A stretch of 41,202 nucleotides of DNA, taken from positions 73,297 through 114,498 of the forward strand of contig MWEF01000002.1 of the NCBI GenBank assembly GCA_002070905.1, given 5' to 3'. The notes under the pieces were generated by a model. It did not search any database. It worked only from the letters and a program-made list of their open reading frames with translations, and was not told the DNA's origin. This DNA is from Tenericutes bacterium ADurb.Bin087 (lineage in GTDB: Bacteria > Bacillota_I > Bacilli_A > RFN20 > CAG-826). The first letter of the stretch is position 1. Every line of letters starts with the position of its first letter. The position numbers and the translations under genes were made by a program. Below are positions 25,482 through 34,838 of this stretch, piece after piece.

Positions 25482-28400
25482 TTATTTTTACCTCCCTATA
25501 TTCTAGCTTTATAATGCTTACTAAATAGCCTTCCACAGGTAAATTAAATACCTTTGCTAAATATTTCGCATAATTTGATACTTGTAAATCATAGAGCGGA
25601 TCATCAATATTGGAGAGCTTAAAATCAATAATAACGATTTTATGTCCATAATTGATGAAGCAGTCAATTGCATATGTTTTTCCTGAGTCTTCATCAATAA
25701 ATTCATATTCGCGGAAAATATTATCGTTAGTAACATTCCTAAAAAATGGTAATGTTAGTAAATCTCTAATGTGCTTACGATCTTTAGCTTCACTAATATA
25801 ATCAAGATTTTGCTTGTCAAAGTCATATTCTTCAAAATAGCGATGCAATAGTGTACCTCGCGCTAAGACTTTATCATCGACTTCTTTCTTATCATCACTT
25901 GTAATTAAGACTTGCGATTGTTTAAATGCATAATTTAATTTATGCAATGAATACTTATCGTCATATTTAAGCGGAACATCAATATCACTCATTGTTGATG
26001 ATACTTCTTCAATAGTAACAACTTTCCGCACACTATCATAATAAGGAGATTGGAGAAGAAGTGTTTTAAAAGTGTTGACTTTATCAAAGGTATAAAATTT
26101 TTCGCCACTTTCTTTTATGTCATGAATGATCACCATCAATTCTTTCGCCCGTGTTAGTGCAACATAGAGCAGTCTTATCTTTTCGGATAATGTTTCTTTT
26201 GAAGTATAGATGTTAGCTAAAAAACCAATAAAGCTCCGCCTTGTTTTATAAGCGGGTTCTGGTAACACAAAACCATATTTAGGACATACTTTCAGTGGTT
26301 GGCGCCGATTTGCGCGATAGAAATTTGAGTCAAGTTCCATATAATAAACAATGGGAAACTCTAAGCCTTTTGAACGATGAATCGTCATAATTGTTACCGC
26401 ATCACGCTCTAATTTGACACGCTTTAATTCCGTTTCAATACCCGCTACTTCACGTTCATTAAGATAATTTACAATGGCTTCTAGATTTAAACCTAGATTA
26501 GCTAAATTTTCTATTTCTGCTAATTTACTCGACAATTTCATTGTATTTTGGGTTAAATCACGAATATGATTTAGTGAACCATATATGTCAAATTCACTTA
26601 CTAACCGATTAACTATTTCCATTACTGGAAGTTGATCGATTGTTTTAGCATACTTCTTAATCTTGCTAATAATATGGTCTCGACTAAAATCCCAATTTTT
26701 ATCCTTTAATAAGTTTAACAGTTCTGCATCACTATATTTATTAACAAAACCGCGCAAGAAACTAGCGACCGCCAAACGAAATTCGTAGCTTTGCGGTTCA
26801 TCTTTCTTTGTATAGGCAACAAAGATAGTTAAAAGTTTATTTATCGCAATATTGATATTATTCTCTTTCGCCTTTTCATCACGATCAACATAAACGGGAA
26901 TCCCCGCTCTAACAAAGCGTTCCTCAATACGATTAAAGTTTGTTCCTTCCGCAATTAATATTGTAAAGTCGCCATAACGGACATCTCGTAAACCACTTTT
27001 TTTATCGTATACTTGGTATTTCTCATGAATTTTTTGTTCGATGTCATTAATAATATAATCAACTTCATAGTCAAGTTTCTCACGGATAATAACATCGTCG
27101 TCATCATTCTTTTTGGGTACAACATAATTAATTACTTCTAATCCAACTTTCTGTTTTGGATTTTTAAAATTATTGTATGTTAAATTACCATGATTAATCA
27201 GGTGGTCTTTTTGATAATTAGCGCCCCCAAACTCATCACTCATGATGTCACTTAAGATGGCATTAATTGCTGAAAGAACTTCTGGACGACTCCGATAGTT
27301 ATCGTTTAAGTCAACTTTTCTTCCACCTTTATTCTTTTGATACTTAGCATATTTTTCACGAAATATATCACAATTAGCGTTCCTAAAACCATAAATACTT
27401 TGTTTAATATCACCAACCATATAAACATTGTTATTAGCGATTTTATTAATTAATTGTTCTTGAATGTCACTCGTATCTTGATATTCATCAATTAAAATAT
27501 AATCGTATTGGTTTTTTAATTCTTGTTGAACTTCGGGAATACTTACTAATTCATAGGCACTACGCGCAATATCACTAAACGTATATGCTGCCTTTGCTTT
27601 TTTAAATGCCCTTAGTTTATCTCTAATTTGTTTATATATACCCACAACAAACTCAGCATGACCTTTATTTTCCATAAAAACATCATACATTGTGTCTTTT
27701 GTTCCAAAATTTAGTAATTCTTTTAAATCTGCAATTAAAATTTTCACCTCTTCGGCATAAGGCGTATCTTCTGGATGTTCATCAAGTGTTTTACGGGGCC
27801 TAGTTTGATAAGCAAATTTATCTAAATTATTCATATAATCTTCAAACGATAACACTGCTCCGTAATGGTCAAGAAAAGTTTCGTATACCTTAAGGTGCCT
27901 TTCACAAGTAAAATGTTTAATGGCATTAGCAATTTTACGGAGTGTATTTACGACATATTTATCAAGTTCTTTGGCAATTTCCTCAAACTTGCTATCAGAG
28001 TAAAAAGTTTCGATGTAATGTTCTAGATACGTATCAGGATTTAATTGTAGATTCACTTGTCGATCTAAACTTTGCACTAATTTAAATAAGGCATCATCAT
28101 CCTTCGATAAGAAGCGCTTCGCAAACATTTTAAGCGCTAGCGGAGGGTTATTATAATATTCCATCATAATTTCATCAAAATACTGTTTCATTAACACCAT
28201 TTCGAAACCGACATCAAGATTAGTGATATCAGTTTGCATATCAGGATGCATATAACCGTATCTTCGTAAAATCTTTAATGAATACGCATCTAGTGTCGTA
28301 ATATCAGCGTTATCAACCGCAAATGCTTTATGCGCATGGTTTTCGCTTTTTAACAATGATTGTTTAATCCGTTTTTTAAATTCTTCCGCTCCCGCATTAG

Positions 28401-28593
28401 TAAAGGTCAGCACAAGGATACGATCAAGTGGGATTTCCTTTTGCGTTAAGATACGAATGATACGCTCAACTAAAACAGCGGTCTTGCCACTCCCTGCTCC
28501 AGCGGAAACTAACATATTTTCTTTAGTTAAAGATAGTGCTTCCTCTTGTTTAGGGCTATAGACAATTTCATTACTATTAGCTTTCTTCGTCAT
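25474..28593 (-). CDS. addA: ATP-dependent helicase/nuclease subunit AddA
   Basis: The motor and one nuclease of the AddAB complex, which resects double-strand breaks for recombination and degrades foreign linear DNA. 1039 residues, against ~1230 in Bacillus. Superfamily-1 helicase motifs are complete: VSAGAGSGKTAVLV, LIDEYQD, GDIKQSIYGFR, TIMTIHRSKGLEFP and LLYVALTRAK. A RecB-type nuclease domain closes the protein, with HRYFEEY, AIDCFI and VIIDFKLS. ATG 28593 has GAAGAGG six bases upstream. The two earlier starts in frame put that site inside the gene. It overlaps the addB end by 17 bases. Confidence 0.95.
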   Translation of the reverse strand: MTKKANSNEIVYSPKQEEALSLTKENMLVSAGAGSGKTAVLVERIIRILTQKEIPLDRILVLTFTNAGAEEFKKRIKQSLLKSENHAHKAFAVDNADITTLDAYSLKILRRYGYMHPDMQTDITNLDVGFEMVLMKQYFDEIMMEYYNNPPLALKMFAKRFLSKDDDALFKLVQSLDRQVNLQLNPDTYLEHYIETFYSDSKFEEIAKELDKYVVNTLRKIANAIKHFTCERHLKVYETFLDHYGAVLSFEDYMNNLDKFAYQTRPRKTLDEHPEDTPYAEEVKILIADLKELLNFGTKDTMYDVFMENKGHAEFVVGIYKQIRDKLRAFKKAKAAYTFSDIARSAYELVSIPEVQQELKNQYDYILIDEYQDTSDIQEQLINKIANNNVYMVGDIKQSIYGFRNANCDIFREKYAKYQKNKGGRKVDLNDNYRSRPEVLSAINAILSDIMSDEFGGANYQKDHLINHGNLTYNNFKNPKQKVGLEVINYVVPKKNDDDDVIIREKLDYEVDYIINDIEQKIHEKYQVYDKKSGLRDVRYGDFTILIAEGTNFNRIEERFVRAGIPVYVDRDEKAKENNINIAINKLLTIFVAYTKKDEPQSYEFRLAVASFLRGFVNKYSDAELLNLLKDKNWDFSRDHIISKIKKYAKTIDQLPVMEIVNRLVSEFDIYGSLNHIRDLTQNTMKLSSKLAEIENLANLGLNLEAIVNYLNEREVAGIETELKRVKLERDAVTIMTIHRSKGLEFPIVYYMELDSNFYRANRRQPLKVCPKYGFVLPEPAYKTRRSFIGFLANIYTSKETLSEKIRLLYVALTRAKELMVIIHDIKESGEKFYTFDKVNTFKTLLLQSPYYDSVRKVVTIEEVSSTMSDIDVPLKYDDKYSLHKLNYAFKQSQVLITSDDKKEVDDKVLARGTLLHRYFEEYDFDKQNLDYISEAKDRKHIRDLLTLPFFRNVTNDNIFREYEFIDEDSGKTYAIDCFINYGHKIVIIDFKLSNIDDPLYDLQVSNYAKYLAKVFNLPVEGYLVSIIKLEYREVKING

Positions 28594-30901
28594 ACTCATC
28601 CTCTTCAAGTACAGCACTATATGGTAAGAAACTTATTTCTTTATAGCGGGAATTTTGGGCACTGCTTTTGTTTGCGATTTTCTTATCCTCAACGCGAAAA
28701 TCGTTATTAATAATCCCTTCATATGTTTCCATAGCTTTTGCTCTAGCAAGTGTAATATATGATTGATATTGTTCAGGACTTACTAAGCCAACTAATTGTT
28801 TAACTTTACCACGTCCACCTGTCGCAAAGAAAGGACGCTCAACATTTGCTTCCGCACTAATCATTTTAAGTTTTGTTTCATCGGCGACAAGTAGGCCACT
28901 AAAACGCACATCATTAATAATTGCTTCTTTAAAGCTTTCATCACTACCTGCACTATAAGTTGAGGAGAGCTTAATCATATTAAGGACAAGCCCCGCAACT
29001 TCATAGTCTCTATATTCGTCACTCTCAGCAAGAAGTAGTCCATAGAGCGGTAATTGTAAATCTAAACCATATTCATAATTCTTTGGATTACTTGTAGCGT
29101 TAAATGTTTTAAAGTCCATAACAAAAGCAATTTTCTGTTCATCTTCTTCGAATAATAGCACACGATCCATTCGACCATTTAGCACACAATTCGCGGCAAA
29201 AGGGACGTTAATTTCAATTTCGGAATGTTTTTGGATTGGTAAGGTAGTCTCTAAATATCGTTTATTAAAACGAAATGCCTCGGCAATTAATTCACGATCA
29301 TTTTCAATGAAAAAGCGATCTTTAGCATTAAACTCCATTGCATCAAGATAATGACTAAAACAAACCTGAAACGTTTGTTCATCAACGCTATTTTCGAGAA
29401 CACTATGCACGAAAGTGCCATAATCCCAATTTATATTTGGCCGATTATCAACAACGTGTAATAAGTATTTTACAAAGTAATCAAATGGTAGTCTTTGATA
29501 TAAATTAATCCGAGTCGGTGATAAGAAGAGCATTCTATGGTCATACTCAATACCCTTAAAGCGATAGTCAAAACTACCATAAGCATTTGCCTGTGCATTA
29601 GCCGCTAAAAGCGCTCCATAATTTTCATCAACCTTTTTATAAAAATTGTGTTTATCAGCCGCAATACCTGTTAAATAGTTTAAATATTGCTGACTATATA
29701 GTTGTGGGGGAATAACATACTCTTCGTGGGCGATTTTAAGTTTGGCCGCGAGTGTACTTAATTCGTAGTTGCTTTCTTCAAAAATACTCGCAAATGAAAG
29801 ATGCAAATTTTCATTATTTTGGAGTGCCGTTAATAGTCGTTCTTCGGCAAGTAACGCTGTTGTTTCATCATCTAATAACCCAAGTTCTCGTCGTTCATTA
29901 TTACTCAAATAAGGATTTAATGTTCTAACGGTTGGTGCTCTTCCATTAGCGAAATTTAAATAAAAATAATGTGTTTCTTTCGCGCTAAATAAGGGCAGCT
30001 CATCAATAAATTCAATCCCGTCATTTTGTTCAAGAGTGATGAACTCATGCTTAATTTTATCCTTTAAAATTTGATAATGGTGTTTATCATTCACACTATC
30101 AAAGTTAATGGTAAGCACTAGGTTATAAAGGGCAATAAGTGCTGGATTATTATTCATCGCTAGTGTCCGAATAAGCGGTCCATTTATATCTATGCGTTTA
30201 TTTCTAAATTGATCAACAGAAGCAACGACTTCAGGAAAGGCACTGAGTGGAAACGATTCGGGTTTAAGTACAATATCAAATTGCGGCGCTAGTCGGCGCA
30301 GCATTTTTTCATAGATACTTTCGGGCTTTAATATTTTAATAGCAGACGCAGGAACGCCATTTGCTAATAACATTGCAATATTGTTGAGCACCGCATAAAC
30401 TTCATCAACGCCAGTGTGAAAAATAGTAATTTTATGATTGTAATTATTAACACAATCAAAATACGAAACTAATGAACCAGCGCTATTTAATAAATTAATT
30501 AGTAAATAATGATTGCCTAAGTACTTTGGCAAAAGCACTCTTCTATTTTTAAAACTATAACGAATTAACGAATCACCATCCAAAAAATTTAACCCTTTTA
30601 AAGTTTGTTGATAACTACTTAGTGCTATGATTTTAGTGGTTGTGTCTTGCAGCTTAGGAAAAATTATCGTTTGATTAATGGTTTTTGCGTGTTCATAAGT
30701 TAATGAATCATATTTTTCCAGTAGCGCAAATAAACTATGGTCATCGGCGACACCTAAAAACTTACCAACAAGTTCATCGACAGTGAGAATTTTGAAAGCT
30801 AAACGCGGATAATTAACCCGCATCTTTAAAAGTTCAATTTTAGTTGTATAATCAACGATAACGTAATCTGTTTTCTCTAAGGCATTTAAAAGCGTATTCA
30901 T
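28577..30901 (-). CDS. addB: ATP-dependent nuclease subunit AddB, reduced form
   Basis: 774 residues, about two-thirds of Bacillus AddB (~1166). The call rests on coupling to addA and on the C-terminal RecB-type nuclease: GRMDRVLLF, then FVMDFKTFN, then QLPLYGLLLA, with Asp and Lys catalytic residues intact. The helicase-like N-terminal half has no P-loop. The Fe-S cysteines that normally follow the nuclease (pattern CxxC, then YxxIC) are replaced: that stretch reads SAQNSRYKEIS, and only three cysteines exist in the whole protein. It should still cut DNA and bind AddA, but without the iron-sulphur staple. ATG 30901 is predicted leaderless. An upstream in-frame TTG at 30928 lies before the -10 box and is rejected. 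Confidence 0.9.
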   Translation of the reverse strand: MNTLLNALEKTDYVIVDYTTKIELLKMRVNYPRLAFKILTVDELVGKFLGVADDHSLFALLEKYDSLTYEHAKTINQTIIFPKLQDTTTKIIALSSYQQTLKGLNFLDGDSLIRYSFKNRRVLLPKYLGNHYLLINLLNSAGSLVSYFDCVNNYNHKITIFHTGVDEVYAVLNNIAMLLANGVPASAIKILKPESIYEKMLRRLAPQFDIVLKPESFPLSAFPEVVASVDQFRNKRIDINGPLIRTLAMNNNPALIALYNLVLTINFDSVNDKHHYQILKDKIKHEFITLEQNDGIEFIDELPLFSAKETHYFYLNFANGRAPTVRTLNPYLSNNERRELGLLDDETTALLAEERLLTALQNNENLHLSFASIFEESNYELSTLAAKLKIAHEEYVIPPQLYSQQYLNYLTGIAADKHNFYKKVDENYGALLAANAQANAYGSFDYRFKGIEYDHRMLFLSPTRINLYQRLPFDYFVKYLLHVVDNRPNINWDYGTFVHSVLENSVDEQTFQVCFSHYLDAMEFNAKDRFFIENDRELIAEAFRFNKRYLETTLPIQKHSEIEINVPFAANCVLNGRMDRVLLFEEDEQKIAFVMDFKTFNATSNPKNYEYGLDLQLPLYGLLLAESDEYRDYEVAGLVLNMIKLSSTYSAGSDESFKEAIINDVRFSGLLVADETKLKMISAEANVERPFFATGGRGKVKQLVGLVSPEQYQSYITLARAKAMETYEGIINNDFRVEDKKIANKSSAQNSRYKEISFLPYSAVLEEDEYDEES

Positions 30902-30908
30902 ATATTCA

Positions 30909-30917
30909 ATTATAGCA
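30909..30917 (-). promoter_or_regulatory. Extended -10 promoter of addB (leaderless start predicted)
   Basis: Read on the minus strand, TGC-TATAAT, followed by seven bases and then ATG 30901. A TTGATT 19 bases upstream may be a weak -35. No Shine-Dalgarno lies between the box and the start codon. Confidence 0.65.
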
Positions 30918-30947
30918 AAAGACAGCAAAGATAAATCAACTTTTTCA

Positions 30948-30979
30948 ATAGTTTAATTAACTATAGTTAATAAAACTAT
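30948..30979. promoter_or_regulatory. 32-base near-perfect palindrome upstream of addB
   Basis: Outer arms ATAGTTT (30948-30954) and AAACTAT (30973-30979) enclose the palindrome TTAACTATAGTTAA (30957-30970). Thirty of the 32 bases obey the symmetry. It lies between the alcohol dehydrogenase terminator and the addB promoter, centred roughly 50-60 bases before the predicted addB start. It has little G or C and no T-run, so an operator is more likely than a terminator. Confidence 0.6.
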
Positions 30980-30985
30980 GAATAT

Positions 30986-31016
30986 TTAAAAACCGTTGAA
31001 TCATAGACTCAACGGT
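30986..31016 (-). terminator. Intrinsic terminator of the alcohol dehydrogenase gene
   Basis: On the minus strand ACCGTTGA (from 31016) pairs with TCAACGGT (to 30992), leaving a nine-base loop, and is followed directly by a T-run (TTTTTAAAT). It stops transcription from the gene ending at 31048 before it enters addB. Confidence 0.88.
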
Positions 31017-31047
31017 GCTCTAACTTTTTGTCTAATAAAGTATATTG

Positions 31048-32010
31048 TTATTCTTCGTAAACTGCAACAAGACGCCCTTGGACTTTACCTTGCTCTAGCA
31101 TCAAAATTCCATCGGGAATTTCACTTGGTTTAATGATTGTTAATTTCGGCGTTAATTTGCCCGCACTAATAAGTTCATAAATGGCCGCAATATCTTCCTT
31201 ATCGCCACCATTAGAGCCTAAAACACGTTTTTGCCCAACAATAAAGTCGGTGACATTAACTTTAAATTCTAAACGACCCATTCCGACTAAAACAACTGTT
31301 CCATTCCGAACGACCGTTTCTAGTGCTTCAGTAGTAGTAACACCAAAACCAGCAAAATCAACAACTAAATCTAAGTTTTTATCTTTTAAATCCTTGATAT
31401 TGCGTACGACTTCTTTCGCTCCTAGTTTTTTTGCTAACGCTATCGCGTCATCGCGGACATCAACAGCGTACACATTTTTAAACCCAGAAGCAATCAGTGC
31501 TTGTAAACCAACTTGACCTAACCCACCAATTCCAATTAAGGCCACATTCATTTCTTTTCTTGCTTTCCCAATTGTAAAAATAGCGTGGTAAGAAGTCATG
31601 CCAGCATCCGTTGCCATTGCCGCTTCCGCCATCGTTAAATTATCAGGAACTCTCACTAAGTCTAATGCATTCGCGACTACATGTGTACCAAACCCACCAT
31701 CATATAAATAACCAGGCGCCCCTTTACCAGAAGGACCTGTTGGACAAATAGCGACACGATCACCAACTTTAAAGTCTTTTACACCTTTACCAACTTCAAT
31801 AATAGTTCCTGCGCATTCATGTCCCATAATAACAGGGAGTTTCATCATCGTCAGCCAGCCTTCATCACGCATCACACCAACATCACTATGGCATATTCCG
31901 CAGGCTCCTGTTTTAATGATAACTTCACCTGGCGCAGGTTTTGGAATTTCCTTCTCTACTAAAGTAAGCGGCACATTAGTTTTAGTAAATAACCAACCTT
32001 TCATCATCAT
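31048..32010 (-). CDS. Zinc-dependent alcohol dehydrogenase (medium-chain family)
   Basis: 320 residues. The catalytic zinc ligands lie in CGICHSD and GHE, followed by VKDFKVGDRVAI. The Rossmann motif GIGGLGQVGLQAL and an acidic residue after the next strand (YAVDVRD) suggest NAD(H). The four-cysteine lobe that binds the structural zinc in most bacterial alcohol dehydrogenases is absent. In its place stands CPTGPSGKGAPGYLYDGG. The substrate cannot be told from sequence. ATG 32010 (three ATG codons in a row) has AGGAGG seven bases upstream. The ATG eighteen bases earlier includes this site and is rejected. It is monocistronic, with an extended -10 and a terminator. Confidence 0.9.
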   Translation of the reverse strand: MMMKGWLFTKTNVPLTLVEKEIPKPAPGEVIIKTGACGICHSDVGVMRDEGWLTMMKLPVIMGHECAGTIIEVGKGVKDFKVGDRVAICPTGPSGKGAPGYLYDGGFGTHVVANALDLVRVPDNLTMAEAAMATDAGMTSYHAIFTIGKARKEMNVALIGIGGLGQVGLQALIASGFKNVYAVDVRDDAIALAKKLGAKEVVRNIKDLKDKNLDLVVDFAGFGVTTTEALETVVRNGTVVLVGMGRLEFKVNVTDFIVGQKRVLGSNGGDKEDIAAIYELISAGKLTPKLTIIKPSEIPDGILMLEQGKVQGRLVAVYEE

Positions 32011-32029
32011 AATAATTCCTCCTGACATT

Positions 32030-32038
32030 ATTATATCA
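32030..32038 (-). promoter_or_regulatory. Extended -10 promoter of the alcohol dehydrogenase gene
   Basis: TGA-TATAAT on the minus strand, 19 bases before ATG 32010, with AGGAGG in between. No clear -35 is visible. Unlike the leaderless promoters, this one leaves room for a short leader with a Shine-Dalgarno. Confidence 0.65.
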
Positions 32039-32139
32039 GTAATTATTTCCCGATTGCTATATTATTTTTGCAATAGTAAAAAATAAATAATATTTAGTTA
32101 GAAATTATGACCATGCTATACGCATTTATATGAATGATT

Positions 32140-33624
32140 TTATTCTTCTTCGCTAAATGTTAGTACGGCTTTAACTGCTTTTTTCCACCCAGCGTATTTC
32201 GCTTCACGAACTTTTTCGTCCATTTTAGGATTATAAGTTCTTGTATATTCATGAATTTTGGTAATCGCTCGAATTGAGGGGAAGAACCCGCTGTGTAATC
32301 CCGCAAGATAACATACACCAAGTGATGTTGTTTCATAAACTTTCGGTACGCGAATCGTCGTATTTAAGATATCGGCTTGGAATTGCATTAAATAATTATT
32401 GACGGAAGCCCCGCCATCAACACTTAATACTTTTAAATCTTGCTTTGATTCTTTAATCATCACATCAAAAACGTCCCGTGATTGATAAGCGATTGCTTCA
32501 AGGGTGGCTCGTGCTAATTCAAGGCCTCCCGCTTCACGGGTTAAGCCAAAGACAGCACCACGCGCGTTGTCATCCCAATATGGTGTCCCTAAACCAACAA
32601 AGGCGGGAACAAAGTAAATATTATCATGTTGATGGGCCGCATAAGCCATTTCTTCAGTTTCCGCAGCATTTTTAAATAGTTTAAGTTGATCGCGAAGCCA
32701 CTGCACACTAGCGCCACCCATAAACACACTGCCTTCAAGGGCATAAGTAACTCTGCCATCTATCTTCCACGCGACTGTCGTGAGTAGCCCTTTTTTGGAT
32801 AGTTGAACTTTATCACCAATGTTCATCAGCATAAAGCATCCTGTTCCGTATGTATTTTTCGCATCTCCTGGTTTTAAACACATTTGACCAAATAACGCTG
32901 CTTGTTGGTCACCAGCAACACCAGTAATTGGAATTGTATTGTGGAAGTAGCTTGTTTGCCCAAAATCATCAGCGCTTGCTAACACTTCGGGTAACATGCT
33001 TCGCGGAATATTGAATAACTTTAAAATATCGTCATCCCATTCTAAAGTGTTGATGTTAAATAACATTGTCCGTGAAGCATTAGTAATGTCAGTAACGTGG
33101 CGTGTTTCATTTGTCAATTTATAAATTAACCATGTATCAACCGTCCCAAACATTAATTCACCAGCGTCAGCGCGCGCTTGTCCGTTTGGTAAGTGGTCTA
33201 AAATATAGCGAATCTTACTAGCGCTGAAATAAGGATTAATTAATAACCCTGTTTTCTTATGAATCATTGCTTTATGTTTACTTAACGCATTACAAATATC
33301 CGCACTTTGCCGACTTTGCCATACAATTGCGGGTGCGACAGGCATCCCTGTATTTCGGTCCCATACAATCGTTGTTTCGCGTTGATTAGTAATCCCCATT
33401 GCCACAATATTATAGAATGTCAAATTAGCCTTAATTAAAACTTGATTAATAACACTTAAAACACTAAGCCATAATTCAATTGCATCTTGTTCAACATAGC
33501 TTGGTTTAGGATAATAGCACTTAATCTCTTCTTGGGCAATAAACGCAATCTCGGCATTTTTATCAAAGAGCATTGCTCGTGTTGAAGTCGTTCCCTGGTC
33601 AATTGTTAAAATATATTTTTCCAT
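32140..33624 (-). CDS. glpK: Glycerol kinase
   Basis: Phosphorylates glycerol to glycerol-3-phosphate, feeding lipid synthesis and glycolysis. 494 residues, the family length. DQGTTSTRAMLFD at the N-terminus, ITNQRETTIVWDR, WQSRQ, GTVDTWLIYKLT, GVAGDQQAALFGQ and the C-terminal SVDGGASVNNYLMQFQAD are all intact. The ATG overlaps the pepP stop by one base (TAATG), with GGAGA upstream. No glpF or glpO gene is adjacent, so glycerol uptake must be encoded elsewhere. Confidence 0.97.
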   Translation of the reverse strand: MEKYILTIDQGTTSTRAMLFDKNAEIAFIAQEEIKCYYPKPSYVEQDAIELWLSVLSVINQVLIKANLTFYNIVAMGITNQRETTIVWDRNTGMPVAPAIVWQSRQSADICNALSKHKAMIHKKTGLLINPYFSASKIRYILDHLPNGQARADAGELMFGTVDTWLIYKLTNETRHVTDITNASRTMLFNINTLEWDDDILKLFNIPRSMLPEVLASADDFGQTSYFHNTIPITGVAGDQQAALFGQMCLKPGDAKNTYGTGCFMLMNIGDKVQLSKKGLLTTVAWKIDGRVTYALEGSVFMGGASVQWLRDQLKLFKNAAETEEMAYAAHQHDNIYFVPAFVGLGTPYWDDNARGAVFGLTREAGGLELARATLEAIAYQSRDVFDVMIKESKQDLKVLSVDGGASVNNYLMQFQADILNTTIRVPKVYETTSLGVCYLAGLHSGFFPSIRAITKIHEYTRTYNPKMDEKVREAKYAGWKKAVKAVLTFSEEE

Positions 33625-34838
33625 TAACTAACAATCTCCTTTATTTCTTTTGGAATACTAATTGATAAGTTTTCCGCTCCTTTGTCGGTCACTAATACAT
33701 TATCTTCAATGCGCACACCAATCCCATACTTTGCAAAGTAGAGTCCCGGTTCAACGGTAATCACATTACCTTTTTCAAGTGGTAAACTCCGGTCTGCAGG
33801 GTCATGCGTATCAAGGCCAAGGTGATGACTAACACCATGATAATAGTAGTTACTAATATCTTCATCAGCAGTCATTAACTTCGCTTTCACAAGGCGCTCT
33901 TTTAAAAATTCTCGTGTAAACGTTTGTAAATCCGCGATTGTTTTACCAGGTTTAATAAAATTAATTACCGCTTTATTACACGCTAAAACAATTTCATAAA
34001 TTGTGATTTGCAATGGGGTAAATTTACCATTAACTGGCACAGTCCGCGAAATATCAGCGGTATACATGTTATTATTATGACCACCTAAATCAAGCAGTAG
34101 TAATTCACCAGTTTCAAGTTTAGAATTTAAATCAGGATAATGAAGAATGACCGCATTAGCGCCAGTTGCGGCAATTGTGCTAAAACCGAGCTCACCGTGA
34201 ACTTTTTTAATCTTATATTCAAAGGCAGCGGCCACTTCGTACTCATACGCTCCTGGTTTAACCTTACTAATCGCAAAATCAAGCGCCTTTTTCGTTAGCG
34301 CAATACTTTCCCGAATTAAAGCAATTTCAGCTTCATCTTTCACCATCCGCAGCCGCATAATTAACGGATAAACATTTTCAACTTTAACTTTTGCAAGATT
34401 AGTAATTTGCTCACTAAAACGACTCACTAACATCCCAGTATTGGTAAAAATACCTGGTTCTAAATCAAGATAAATCGTCTTAACCTTCGCGAGTGTCATT
34501 TGTTGTAAAACTTCCCATTCAGCAGTCGTTTTATAGTCGGTAATCCCGCTAATCATAGTGACTTCTTCGGGTTTTAAGCGTCGGCCTGTCCATATTTCTT
34601 TATGCGCATCATATGGACTCGTTAAGATTGTTTCTTTTATCTTATTTTTCGATTTCGTCACAACTAAAATCGAACCTTCTTGTTTAATGCCCGTTAAGTA
34701 AAAGAAGTTTCGATTCACTTCAAAATCATAAAAAGCGTCCGCGCTTTTTTTAATTTCACAGCCACTAAAAAGAATAAGGGCACTATTATCTGTAAGTGCT
34801 TTATATAATCGTTCGCGTCTAATCTTATATTTATTCAT
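33624..34838 (-). CDS. pepP: Xaa-Pro aminopeptidase (M24B family)
   Basis: Removes N-terminal residues that precede proline. 404 residues: an N-terminal AMP_N domain (LILFSGCEIKKSADAFYDFEVNRNFFYLTG) and a C-terminal pita-bread metalloprotease. The metal ligands are visible: two Asp in LLLDLGGHNNNMYTADISR, His in YHGVSHHLGLDTHD, Glu in TVEPGLYF and Glu in GIGVRIEDN. AAAGGAG lies eight bases before the ATG. It overlaps mrp by eight bases and glpK by one. Confidence 0.94.
   Translation of the reverse strand: MNKYKIRRERLYKALTDNSALILFSGCEIKKSADAFYDFEVNRNFFYLTGIKQEGSILVVTKSKNKIKETILTSPYDAHKEIWTGRRLKPEEVTMISGITDYKTTAEWEVLQQMTLAKVKTIYLDLEPGIFTNTGMLVSRFSEQITNLAKVKVENVYPLIMRLRMVKDEAEIALIRESIALTKKALDFAISKVKPGAYEYEVAAAFEYKIKKVHGELGFSTIAATGANAVILHYPDLNSKLETGELLLLDLGGHNNNMYTADISRTVPVNGKFTPLQITIYEIVLACNKAVINFIKPGKTIADLQTFTREFLKERLVKAKLMTADEDISNYYYHGVSHHLGLDTHDPADRSLPLEKGNVITVEPGLYFAKYGIGVRIEDNVLVTDKGAENLSISIPKEIKEIVS

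Noticed and set aside
31181-31516. A 111-codon plus-strand open frame inside the alcohol dehydrogenase gene
   Set aside because: It is antisense to a gene with clear motifs, has Ser/Thr/Pro/Lys-rich low-complexity content typical of shadow frames, and has no ribosome site.
32041-32139. ATTGC/GCAAT inverted repeat between glpK and the alcohol dehydrogenase gene as terminator or operator
   Set aside because: The arms are only five bases in very AT-rich DNA and no T-run follows in the right place, so chance is likely.
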